Shown here piece after piece: positions 1 through 10,213 of a DNA stretch of 14,304 nt. The DNA is taken from positions 1 through 14,304 of the forward strand of contig CATZYY010000049.1 in the NCBI GenBank assembly GCA_958426425.1, given 5' to 3'. The DNA comes from an uncultured Oscillospiraceae bacterium. GTDB taxonomy: Bacteria > Bacillota > Clostridia > Oscillospirales > Oscillospiraceae. Position numbers and translations under genes: made by a program. Positions within the stretch are counted from its first letter, which is position 1. Each line of letters opens with the position of its first letter. Under the pieces are notes generated by a model that was given only the letters and a program-made list of their open reading frames with translations, made no database searches and was not told the origin of the DNA.

Positions 1-379
1 CGGCGGCGCCGCCGATGGGCAGGCCGGTCAGGGCGTTCTTGTAGGTCTGCTCAAAGCCCAGGAACTTCACCACAGAGGGGTTCACGGAGGGGTGGAACCG
101 CAATCCGCCCTTGTAGGGGCCGATGGCGCTGTTGAACTGGACCCGGTAGCCATGGCAGGTGTGGGCCATGCCCTTGTCATCCACCCAGGGTACGGTGAAG
201 GACAGCATCCGGTCCGGCTCCACCATGCGGGTCAGCAGGTCCAGACGCTCATAAACGTCGTTGTCCTGCAGGGCCGGGGTAATCATTTCCAGCCACGTCA
301 GAACGGACTGAAGGTACTCCGGCTGGTTTGCGTACCGCTGCCGCAGGGCATCGGATACGCGGGAAACATAGTCGCTCAT
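1..379 (-). CDS. Glutamate dehydrogenase paralogue, N-terminal part (runs off left edge), catalytic Lys apparently replaced by Ala
   Basis: Seen: the first 126 residues of a second glutamate dehydrogenase, starting at an ATG at 379-377. GGAGG lies directly after the TAA of the upstream gdhA, and only 12 bases separate the two genes, so they are probably cotranscribed and translationally coupled. The substrate-binding block QFNSAIGPYKGGLRFHPS is intact (Lys90), as is the second conserved lysine (Lys114, in YKNALTGLP). The next block reads PIGGAA, where the upstream paralogue has PIGGGK. Residue 126 is therefore Ala at the position of the family's catalytic lysine (Lys125 in Clostridium symbiosum GDH). 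The N-terminal 60 residues differ strongly from the paralogue. Known: Thermus thermophilus has a GDH with separate catalytic and regulatory subunits. Inference: this may be a non-catalytic or altered-function partner. The Rossmann half lies outside the window. The substitution sits within the last few bases of the window edge. Confidence 0.88.
   Translation of the reverse strand, partial: MSDYVSRVSDALRQRYANQPEYLQSVLTWLEMITPALQDNDVYERLDLLTRMVEPDRMLSFTVPWVDDKGMAHTCHGYRVQFNSAIGPYKGGLRFHPSVNPSVVKFLGFEQTYKNALTGLPIGGAA
84..142. repeat. 59-bp stretch identical to 1434-1492 (tandem gdh copies)
   Basis: Positions 84-142 and 1434-1492 are identical base for base. They encode the N-terminal substrate-binding segment around QFNSAIGPYKGG in the two tandem GDH genes, while flanking parts of the same genes differ widely. 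This suggests local gene conversion or strong constraint on an otherwise diverged duplicate. Confidence 0.85.
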
Positions 380-391
380 ACAGGCCCCTCC

Positions 392-1738
392 TTACACCAG
401 GCCGTAGGCCAGCATGGAGTCGGCCACCTTCAGGAAGCCGGCAATGTTGGCGCCGGCCACCAGGTCGCCGGGCTTGCCGTACTGGGCGGCGGCGTTGGAG
501 GCGTTGTGGTAGAGGTTGGTCATGATCTCCTTAAGGTGCTCATCCACCTCCTCAAAGGTCCAGTAGAAGCGCATGGAGTTCTGGCTCATCTCCAGAGCGG
601 AGGTGGCCACGCCGCCGGCGTTGGCGGCCTTGGCGGGGGCAAAGAGGATGCCGGCGGCCTGGAGGGCGTCCACGGCGTCGGGCGTGCAGGGCATGTTGGC
701 ACCCTCAGCCACGGCGAAGCAGCCGTTTTTAATGAGGGCCTTGGCAGAGTCCAGGTTCAGCTCGTTCTGAGTGGCGCAGGGCAGGGCAATGTCGCAGGGG
801 ATCTGCCACACGCCGGAGCAGCCCTCGTGGTACTCGGCCTCGGGATGGGTGACCACGTACTCCTTGATGCGCTTGCGCTCCACTTCCTTCAGCTGCTTAA
901 TAAGAGGCAGGTCGATGCCGTTCTTATCGTAGATGTAGCCGTTGGAGTCGGACATGGCCACCACCTTGGCGCCGAAGGAGGAGGCCTTCTCGCAGGCGTA
1001 GATGGCCACGTTGCCGGAGCCGGAAATCACCACAGTGGCGCCGTCGAAGCTGCGGCCGGCGTCCTTGAGCATGTTGTCGGTGAAGTAGCACAGGCCGTAG
1101 CCGGTGGCCTCGGTGCGGGCAAGGCTGCCGCCGTAGCTGAGGCCCTTGCCGGTGAGGACGCCGGTGAACTCGTTGCGCAGCCGCTTGTACTGGCCGAACA
1201 GGTAGCCGATCTCCCGGCCGCCCACGCCGATGTCGCCGGCGGGCACGTCGGTGTCGGGTCCGATGTACTTGAACAGCTCCGTCATGAAGCTCTGGCAGAA
1301 GCGCATGACTTCGGCATCGGACTTGCCCTTGGGGTCGAAGTCACTGCCGCCCTTGCCGCCGCCGATGGGCAGGCCGGTCAGGCTGTTCTTGAAGATCTGC
1401 TCAAAGCCCAGGAACTTGATGATGCCCTCGTAGACGGAGGGGTGGAACCGCAATCCGCCCTTGTAGGGGCCGATGGCGCTGTTGAACTGGACGCGGAAGC
1501 CGCGGTTGACATGGACGTTGCCCTGGTCATCCTCCCAGGGAACGCGGAACTTGATGATCCGCTCCGGCTCCACCAGGCAGTCCATGACGCCCTCCTTGAT
1601 ATACTCGGGACGGGCCTCCACCACGGGGACCAGAGAGGTCAATACCTCCCGGACTGCCTGGTGAAACTCAGGTTCGGCCGGATTACGCTGAATGACCCGA
1701 TCCATCAGGTCGTTCAGATATGCGTTCTGAATGCTCAT
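392..1738 (-). CDS. gdhA: Glutamate dehydrogenase (hexameric, Clostridium-type)
   Basis: Reversible oxidative deamination of glutamate to 2-oxoglutarate and ammonia in the cytoplasm; the link between amino-acid and carbon metabolism in anaerobes. The product is 448 residues, matching the roughly 449 of C. symbiosum GDH. Seen: PYKGGLRFHPSV (Lys93), FKNSL (Lys117), PIGGGKGGSDFDPKGKS (catalytic Lys129), PAGDIGVGGREIGYL (catalytic Asp169) and the Rossmann glycine motif SGSGNVA near 240-245. The ATG at 1738 is chosen because GGAGGG lies at good spacing upstream; an in-frame TTG five codons earlier overlaps that ribosome-binding site and is unlikely. It is the first gene of a two-gene unit with the paralogue at 1-379. 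The residue after the second NAD(P)-fold strand (AMSDSNG) does not let me choose NAD or NADP with certainty. Confidence 0.96.
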   Translation of the reverse strand: MSIQNAYLNDLMDRVIQRNPAEPEFHQAVREVLTSLVPVVEARPEYIKEGVMDCLVEPERIIKFRVPWEDDQGNVHVNRGFRVQFNSAIGPYKGGLRFHPSVYEGIIKFLGFEQIFKNSLTGLPIGGGKGGSDFDPKGKSDAEVMRFCQSFMTELFKYIGPDTDVPAGDIGVGGREIGYLFGQYKRLRNEFTGVLTGKGLSYGGSLARTEATGYGLCYFTDNMLKDAGRSFDGATVVISGSGNVAIYACEKASSFGAKVVAMSDSNGYIYDKNGIDLPLIKQLKEVERKRIKEYVVTHPEAEYHEGCSGVWQIPCDIALPCATQNELNLDSAKALIKNGCFAVAEGANMPCTPDAVDALQAAGILFAPAKAANAGGVATSALEMSQNSMRFYWTFEEVDEHLKEIMTNLYHNASNAAAQYGKPGDLVAGANIAGFLKVADSMLAYGLV

Positions 1739-1806
1739 ACTTCTTCCCTCCAAATAAATCTAGCAATGGTGCGGTTCTTTTTCACCATATCGCTTTAACA
1801 TGGAAG

Positions 1807-1836
1807 ATCGTAACACAGAAAACGTCCTCCCGTCAA
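1807..1836 (-). promoter_or_regulatory. Promoter of the gdh pair
   Basis: On the minus strand TTGACG (1836-1831) and TACGAT (1812-1807) are separated by 18 bases. The -10 is preceded by TGT, giving an extended -10 (TGn). The predicted transcript start near 1800 gives a leader of about 60 bases. A/T-rich runs upstream (about 1865-1890) could act as an UP element. No competing hexamer pair was found closer to the gene. Confidence 0.7.
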
Positions 1837-1950
1837 CGACTTTTGTCTGCTGCCGGCATAACTTTGTGACATTTTTTCAACTTTTAAACAGTTGGACCAC
1901 CGGATTCTGTGATATCCGATGGAAGGTGGACCTATTCAAAAGGCCGCTCA

Positions 1951-2004
1951 GGAAAAGGCCCCCATCCGCTGCCCGGCGGCAGAGCTGCCGGGAGGGATGG
2001 GGGC
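1951..2004 (-). terminator. Rho-independent terminator of nifJ
   Basis: GCCCCCATCC (1958-1967) pairs with GGATGGGGGC (1995-2004), and CCCGGC (1972-1977) pairs with GCCGGG (1987-1992). This forms a long GC-rich stem. On the minus strand it is followed by CCTTTTCC, a short U-rich tail. It begins about 30 bases after the nifJ stop and separates nifJ from the gdh promoter. Confidence 0.85.
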
Positions 2005-2036
2005 GGAAGTTTCGGGAATGCGGTGAGAGGGGGGGG

Positions 2037-5600
<3,564 letters not shown>

Positions 5601-5617
5601 CTCCTGTTATTTGTATG

Positions 5618-5634
5618 CGCCGCTGTCCGCGGCG
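5618..5634. other. Small GC hairpin just upstream of the nifJ ribosome-binding site
   Basis: CGCCGC (5618-5623) and GCGGCG (5629-5634) form a six-pair stem with a five-base loop. It lies about 10 bases from the AGGAG in the nifJ leader. It could influence translation start; no U-run follows, so it is not a terminator. I could not find a convincing nifJ promoter in 5601-5764. Confidence 0.4.
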
Positions 5635-5681
5635 GGAAACGTTCCGCGAAATACCGCTCAGGCGATTTTGTCAGGGAGAGA

Positions 5682-5727
5682 GCCGCGGCAGATCCGATTC
5701 TTTTTGAAGGAATCCTACTGCCGCGGC
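5682..5727. other. Perfect 10-bp inverted repeat with an internal second hairpin, nifJ leader
   Basis: GCCGCGGCAG (5682-5691) and CTGCCGCGGC (5718-5727) form a perfect stem. Inside the loop, GATTC (5696-5700) and GAATC (5710-5714) can pair again. On the minus strand the stem is followed by a pyrimidine-rich stretch, TCTCTCCCT, rather than a U-run. It may be a weak second terminator for the operon ending at 5765 or a regulatory hairpin in the nifJ leader; the sequence alone does not decide. Confidence 0.5.
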
Positions 5728-5732
5728 CCGCG

Positions 5733-5757
5733 TTAAAAGCCGGCGGGTATCCGGCTA
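5733..5757 (-). terminator. Probable terminator of the IclR-controlled operon
   Basis: On the minus strand, AGCCGG-(7-base loop)-CCGGCT is followed by TTTAA, beginning about 8 bases after the UxaA large-subunit stop codon. The stem is six pairs with a short U-run, so it may be leaky. The larger hairpin at 5682-5727 follows directly. Confidence 0.6.
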
Positions 5758-5764
5758 GGTTTGT

Positions 5765-6928
5765 TTATACGAAGTTGCACACCCGGGCGATGGCCATTTC
5801 AGTGTAGCCCAGGGACTCGGCCTTGGTCTGCTTGCCGCAGGCGGTCTCCACCACCATCTTCATCAGATCGTCGCCCAGCTCCTCCAGGGTCTTCTGACCG
5901 TAGATCAGGGGAGAGGCGTCAAAGTCGATGTTGTCCTCCATCTTGGCGAAGGTCAGCTTGTTGCCGGTGATCTTGATGACCGGGGCGATGGGGTTGCCGG
6001 TGGGTGAACCGCGGCCGCTGGAGAAGACCACCACCTGGGCGCCGCCGGCCACCATGGCCGCCACGGAGGAGGGGTCGTTGCCCGGAGTGTCCATAATGAC
6101 CAGGCCCTGCTTGGACTCCACCTGCTTGGCGTAGTCGTACACGGCGTTGACGGGGCTGTGGCCGCCCTTGTGGATGCAGCCCAGGGACTTCTCCTCCAAA
6201 GTGGTGATGCCGCCGGCCTTGTTGCCGGGGGAGGGGTTGCCCTCCCGGACTTCCTCGCCCACCAGCTGCAATGCCTTCTCGTAGCGGTGGACGATCTCAA
6301 AGATCCGGTCGTGGACCTCCGGCGTGGCGGCGCGGCGGGCCAGAATGTGCTCAGCGCCGATGAACTCCGTGGTCTCGGAGAGGATGGAGGTGCCGCCGGC
6401 AGCCACTACCAGATCGCTCATCTGACCGATGACGGGGTTGGCGGCCAGGCCGCTGGTGGGATCGGAGCCGCCGCACTCGGTGCCCACGATCAGCTCGGAG
6501 ATGGGGAACTCCTCCTTCTGCAGCAAAGAGGCCTCCGCAACCATCTCCTTGGCGTAGCGGACGGCGATATCCACGGCCTTCAGCGTGCCGCCCACCTCCT
6601 GGATGATGACCTGCTTGATGGGCTTGTTGGTCCGCTCCTGGATGGCCTTTACCACCAGATCCATCTGGCAGTTCTCGCAGCCCAGGGACACTACCACGGT
6701 GCCGTAGATATTGGGGTTGGCGGCGTAGCCGGCCATGACGTCCATGGTCAGCTGCTGGTCGGAGGCCACCTGGGAGCAGCCCAGCTGGTTGCTGAAGGTG
6801 ACGGACCCCACCACCTGCTGGGCAATGATGCGGGTGGTGTCGGAAGCGCAGACGCTGGCAGGCAGGATCAAAACCTTATTGCGTACACCAACGCGACCGT
6901 CGGGACGCCGATATCCATAAAAAGTCAT
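5765..6928 (-). CDS. UxaA-family lyase, large subunit (altronate/galactarate dehydratase or sulfolactate sulfo-lyase type)
   Basis: The 387 residues match the catalytic C-terminal part of the UxaA/GarD family, here separate from the SAF domain encoded just upstream. Seen: N-terminal GYRRPDGRVGVRNKVLILP, typical of the family; conserved cysteines in SLGCENC (84, 87), GTECGGSDPTSG (152) and SLGCIHKGGHSP (251), candidates for metal or active-site ligands; and a C-terminal block with MDTPGNDPSS and SSGRGSPTGNPIAP. Known: members dehydrate altronate or galactarate to 2-keto-3-deoxy acids, and the split pair SuyA/SuyB cleaves sulfite from sulfolactate. The ATG at 6928 has GGAGG upstream, and only 12 bases separate it from the small subunit, which argues for a two-subunit enzyme. 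It is the last gene of the operon. The substrate is unknown. Confidence 0.88.
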   Translation of the reverse strand: MTFYGYRRPDGRVGVRNKVLILPASVCASDTTRIIAQQVVGSVTFSNQLGCSQVASDQQLTMDVMAGYAANPNIYGTVVVSLGCENCQMDLVVKAIQERTNKPIKQVIIQEVGGTLKAVDIAVRYAKEMVAEASLLQKEEFPISELIVGTECGGSDPTSGLAANPVIGQMSDLVVAAGGTSILSETTEFIGAEHILARRAATPEVHDRIFEIVHRYEKALQLVGEEVREGNPSPGNKAGGITTLEEKSLGCIHKGGHSPVNAVYDYAKQVESKQGLVIMDTPGNDPSSVAAMVAGGAQVVVFSSGRGSPTGNPIAPVIKITGNKLTFAKMEDNIDFDASPLIYGQKTLEELGDDLMKMVVETACGKQTKAESLGYTEMAIARVCNFV

Positions 6929-6940
6929 GTCTCTGCCTCC

Positions 6941-7231
6941 TTACTCTTTGGCTTCCAGGTTTTCCCGGTGGCCCTCCACGTTGTGGACGTGGACGTGCTC
7001 GCCGGCTTTGATGTCGCAGGCGGCGATGCCGATGTGCTCGCCGTACTTGACGATGGGCTCACCCTTGGCGATGTCCCGGGTGGCCAGCTTGTGGTAAATG
7101 GTGATGTCCTCCAGGGCGGTAAGGGACTTGTCCGCCCCGTCGCTGGAATAGGTGACGGTTTCGCCCTTGGCGATGGGCTCGATGGCAACAGCCACGTTGT
7201 CCTTGCCGTCAATGATCATGGCATTGCGCAT
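6941..7231 (-). CDS. UxaA-family lyase, small subunit (SAF domain)
   Basis: A 96-residue protein consisting of a SAF domain, which in UxaA is the N-terminal region and in SuyA a separate small subunit. Seen: AVAIEPIAKGETV in the first third, ITIYHKLATRDIAKGEPIVKYG in the middle, and the family signature IGIAACDIKAGEHVHVHNVE (residues 67-86). There is no signal peptide or membrane segment, so it is cytoplasmic. AGGAG lies 10 bases before the ATG. It presumably forms a complex with the large subunit 12 bases downstream. Whether the pair is a dehydratase or a sulfo-lyase cannot be told from this domain by eye. Confidence 0.87.
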   Translation of the reverse strand: MRNAMIIDGKDNVAVAIEPIAKGETVTYSSDGADKSLTALEDITIYHKLATRDIAKGEPIVKYGEHIGIAACDIKAGEHVHVHNVEGHRENLEAKE

Positions 7232-7250
7232 ATACAGTTCGCTCCTTTAA

Positions 7251-7264
7251 GCGGCCGAGGCCGC
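7251..7264. other. 14-bp inverted repeat between permease and small-subunit genes
   Basis: GCGGCCGAGGCCGC can fold as a five-pair stem with a CGAG loop (GCCUCGGC on the transcript strand). It lies between the permease stop and the AAAGGAG of the small-subunit gene. No U-run follows. A possible mRNA processing or stability element within the operon. Confidence 0.4.
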
Positions 7265-7274
7265 AGGTTTATGG

Positions 7275-8651
7275 TTACAGGGGGATGATCAGGGCGCCGA
7301 TGATGGCCAGGATGAAGATGCACACGGAGGAGATGAAGGAGCCCAGGGTGTAGGTCTTCAGGCCGCCGGTGACGGTGAGGCCGGACATGTTGGTGGCGAC
7401 CCAGTAGCCGGAGTCGTTGACATGGCCGATGGAGTTGCCGCCGGACAGGCAGGCCAGGGCGATCCACACGGGATGGCAGCCGATGGCGGGGGCGATGGTG
7501 GCCATGATGCCCATGGAGGTCATGCCGGCCACGGTGCCGGAGCCCTGGGCCACGCGGAAGATCATGCCGATGCCGTAGGCCAGGAACATGGCGGGCAGCA
7601 CGGAGGTGGTGTCGGTGCCCAGCAGGCCCACGATGGCGTCGCCAATGCCGGTGGCGGTGATGACGGAGGCGAAGGAGCCGCCCGCGCCGGTGATCAGCAG
7701 CACCACGCCGGCGCTCTTGAGGGCCTCACCGGCGGACTTTTCAAAGTTGGCCCGGCCGATGTAGGGCAGGCTCACCAGGTACGCGCCCAGGGTGCCCAGC
7801 AGCATGGCGATCAGCTTGTCGCCCAGGAAGGTGCAGATCACGGGGGCCTCGTCGAACATGGCGCTGCCCAGGGTGCCGAAGAGGATGCAGATAACGGGGA
7901 TGATGATGGGCAGCAGGGACATGAACATGGAGGGCTGGGGCTTGTTGCTGTCCTGGGCATTCCGGGCGGCCAGCAGCTCGCTGGTGACGTTGGAGCTGTG
8001 GTTGACGTCCTTTTGCTCATTCCAGATGCCCCGGTCGTGGATCTTTATATAGATGAAGTCGGAGACCAGCACGGTGATGAAGCCCACCACCAGGCCCACC
8101 AGCAGCATGATGCCCAGGTCGAAGCCGAAGATATCGGCGGCAGCCAGGGGATTGGGGGTGGGGGGCACCACGCAGTGAGCGGTGGTGGCGCCGATGGTCA
8201 GGCAGCCGGTGACGTAGCACATCTTCAGGTTGACCTTGGCGGCGATGGTGATGCCGATGGGGATCAGGATGATGAAGGTCACGTCAAAGAACACGGGGAT
8301 GGACAGGATGAAGCCGGCTAGGCTCAATCCCCAGATGGCCTTCTTCTCCGGGAAGGCGGCCACCATCTTGTCGGCGATAACAGAGGCGGCGCCGCTGTCG
8401 CTCATCAGCTGGCCCAGGATGGTGCCGAAGCCCACCGGAAGGCCGATGCTGGTCATCATACTGCCGAAGCCTGAGGAGATGGTGGTGGCGGTGGTCACCA
8501 GGTCCAGACCGCCGGCCACTCCCATGACCAGGCAGGCGATGACCATGCCGATGGCGGCATTGAGCTTGAGGACAATGATGCAGAACAGGATAATTGCGAT
8601 TGCGACCACCAGGGCGGCGATCAACATGCCGGGACTTGCCATTTCAGTCAT
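7275..8651 (-). CDS. GntP-family aldonate/hydroxy-acid permease
   Basis: An integral membrane carrier of the gluconate:proton symporter (GntP) family, about 458 residues like E. coli GntP/GntT. Seen: many hydrophobic segments throughout (I estimate 12-14), starting with residues 9-47; the family motif TAHCVVPPTPNPLAAA (157-172); and the conserved C-terminal segments AQGSGTVAGMTSMG and GGNSIGHVNDSGYWV. It probably imports the acid processed by the neighbouring enzymes. Start: the ATG at 8651 follows AGGA with no spacer, whereas the in-frame ATG at 8642 (MASPGMLIA) has AGGA nine bases upstream and may be the true start. Family members carry gluconate, fructuronate, glycerate, serine and others, so specificity is open. 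Confidence 0.92.
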   Translation of the reverse strand: MTEMASPGMLIAALVVAIAIILFCIIVLKLNAAIGMVIACLVMGVAGGLDLVTTATTISSGFGSMMTSIGLPVGFGTILGQLMSDSGAASVIADKMVAAFPEKKAIWGLSLAGFILSIPVFFDVTFIILIPIGITIAAKVNLKMCYVTGCLTIGATTAHCVVPPTPNPLAAADIFGFDLGIMLLVGLVVGFITVLVSDFIYIKIHDRGIWNEQKDVNHSSNVTSELLAARNAQDSNKPQPSMFMSLLPIIIPVICILFGTLGSAMFDEAPVICTFLGDKLIAMLLGTLGAYLVSLPYIGRANFEKSAGEALKSAGVVLLITGAGGSFASVITATGIGDAIVGLLGTDTTSVLPAMFLAYGIGMIFRVAQGSGTVAGMTSMGIMATIAPAIGCHPVWIALACLSGGNSIGHVNDSGYWVATNMSGLTVTGGLKTYTLGSFISSVCIFILAIIGALIIPL

Positions 8652-8707
8652 TCCTTTCTCTCATACACAAAAATTCATATGGGACAATGGTCCAAGGAAT
8701 GATCGGA

Positions 8708-8746
8708 CGTCTCCCCCCGAAGAAGCCGGTCATCTCTTGGGGGACG
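8708..8746. other. Strong intercistronic hairpin between LarA-like and permease genes
   Basis: On the transcript strand CGTCCCCCAAGA pairs with TCTT-C-GGGGGGAGACG with small bulges, starting right after the LarA-like stop codon. No U-run follows. In position it resembles intercistronic stems that protect the 3' end of the upstream cistron or partly stop transcription, which would set different levels for enzyme and transporter. Confidence 0.5.
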
Positions 8747-8747
8747 C

Positions 8748-10031
8748 TCAGAACAGGTTGCCGTTCTCGTCGAAGGGCAGATCGTAGGGCTCGGAGAGGA
8801 TCTCGATGTTGGGGTTGGCCTTGGCCTGGGGCAGCAGACCTTCGGAGATCTCGATGTACTCAATGTGGGCGGTGTTGGGGATGCGGATCATCTTCATGTT
8901 GTCCGGGTCCTCAGCCTCGGGGCAGCAGCACAGGGCCAGCTGAATGGCCTCCCGGTCGTTGTCCATAATCATGGGAATTTTCATCAGGTGCAGGAAGGTG
9001 TTGGTGACGCCGGTGGGATAGGTCATCTCCAGCTTCATCCGGTTGACCAGACGGCGGGTGGTGACCTCCGCCAGGCCGATACCCTGGGCGTTGCCGTGGG
9101 TCTCGTCGGTGATGTCCAGAATGACCACCTTCTCCGCCTCAATGCCGCCGGAGCAATATTTTGGCTGCACAAAGCGGCCAGATACGTTGGGGTCCATGCC
9201 GTCGCCGGAGATGTTCTTGCCGATCTTGTCCACCACCAGCACGTCGCATTTGTCAAAGAGCAGGTGGGCGATGGTCTCGTAGGACTTATCCCGCAGCTTG
9301 GGCTCCTCGGTGATGATCTCGTCGGGGGTCAGGCCCTTGATGAGGTACGTCTCGTCATAGGCATTCTCGATGACGGCGATGCCGCCCAGGATGGGGCAGT
9401 TCTCCAGAATGGTGCGGCCGTACTCCTCCACCAGCTCGTGCATGATGGCGGGGCTTTGATGATGGATGCTCTCGGCGCCGTGCTGCTTGCCAAGGCCAAT
9501 GGCCATCATCTTCATCAATCCGCTCTCATACCGGCCCCGGAAGGACGTGTGGGGTTTGACCCGGTTGTAGAGCAGGATGCCGTCGGCCTCGGAGGCGTAC
9601 TTGTCGATGTACACTGGCTGCTTGCGGATGCCGGACAGGCCGATCTGCACGGTCTCCATGGAGCTCTTGATGGGGCAGCCCATATTTTCCTCGGTGATGC
9701 CGTAGTCTGCTAAGATCTGGGTTTGCCCCTGGGCGGTGGCGCCGCCGTGGCTTCCCATGGCTGCCACAATGTAGGGCTCGGCCCCCTTGGACTTGACGAA
9801 GTCCACCATGGCCTTGGCCATAATGGCATTGTGATTAATACCACGACTGCCGCAGGTGATTGCGATCTTCATGCCCGGCTTAATCTGTCCGCCAAGAGCC
9901 TCCCGGGACAGCTCGGCCCAGACAGTTTCCGCAATCTTGTCCTCGGGGATGTGGGAATTGTCGTATACTTCCCGAATCTTGACCATTTTGGGTATGGGTA
10001 CATCCTTGATGAGATCAGTAATGGTTTCCAT
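8748..10031 (-). CDS. LarA-like protein (DUF2088), putative nickel-pincer 2-hydroxyacid racemase/epimerase
   Basis: A 427-residue homologue of lactate racemase LarA, first gene of the operon. Seen: N-terminal Rossmann-like half with AITCGSRGINH (57-67) and AAMGSHGGATAQGQ (90-103, His95), then a second half with NRVKPHTSFRGRYESG (156-171, His161), LMKMMAIGLGKQHGAE (Lys174, His184) and a C-terminal SGDGMDPNVSGRF block. His95, His161, Lys174 and His184 look equivalent to the His/His/Lys/His set that holds the nickel-pincer nucleotide in LarA; this alignment is by eye. Known: LarA homologues include racemases of lactate, malate, phenyllactate and hydroxyglutarate and a D-gluconate 2-epimerase. 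Inference: it epimerises C2 of the acid imported by the permease. The ATG at 10031 has GGAGGGAGGA at 7 bases; an upstream frame of 44 residues crosses the leader and is rejected. Confidence 0.85.
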   Translation of the reverse strand: METITDLIKDVPIPKMVKIREVYDNSHIPEDKIAETVWAELSREALGGQIKPGMKIAITCGSRGINHNAIMAKAMVDFVKSKGAEPYIVAAMGSHGGATAQGQTQILADYGITEENMGCPIKSSMETVQIGLSGIRKQPVYIDKYASEADGILLYNRVKPHTSFRGRYESGLMKMMAIGLGKQHGAESIHHQSPAIMHELVEEYGRTILENCPILGGIAVIENAYDETYLIKGLTPDEIITEEPKLRDKSYETIAHLLFDKCDVLVVDKIGKNISGDGMDPNVSGRFVQPKYCSGGIEAEKVVILDITDETHGNAQGIGLAEVTTRRLVNRMKLEMTYPTGVTNTFLHLMKIPMIMDNDREAIQLALCCCPEAEDPDNMKMIRIPNTAHIEYIEISEGLLPQAKANPNIEILSEPYDLPFDENGNLF

Positions 10032-10213
10032 AGAAAAATCCTCCCTCCATAAATTTAAAATACGCCGCTCTCCAGTGTTTCGCCGGAGCATAAAAAAGGG
10101 AAATGACACCGACTGTTCCACATCATCCAGCAGTATGCCGCCGGGATTGTGCGTTTGGAACAAAACAGTTCATCCCCCCATTTTACAGTATTCAGATCAG
10201 CATCCATCAGGAC
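10032..10213 (-). other. Untranslated leader of the LarA-like operon
   Basis: From the predicted transcript start near 10256 to the ATG there are about 225 bases, unusually long. Besides the palindrome at 10214-10248 it holds TGTTCCA (10114-10120) and its inverse TGGAACA (10156-10162), 35 bases apart. These could be a weak second operator or an RNA stem. A short hairpin, CTCC...GGAG, lies near 10060-10090. I recognise no known riboswitch. Confidence 0.45.

Noticed and set aside
10032..10163. 44-residue N-terminal extension of the LarA-like protein
   Set aside because: It has no ribosome-binding site and no family match, while the ATG at 10031 has a strong GGAGGGAGGA at the right distance and gives the family-typical length.
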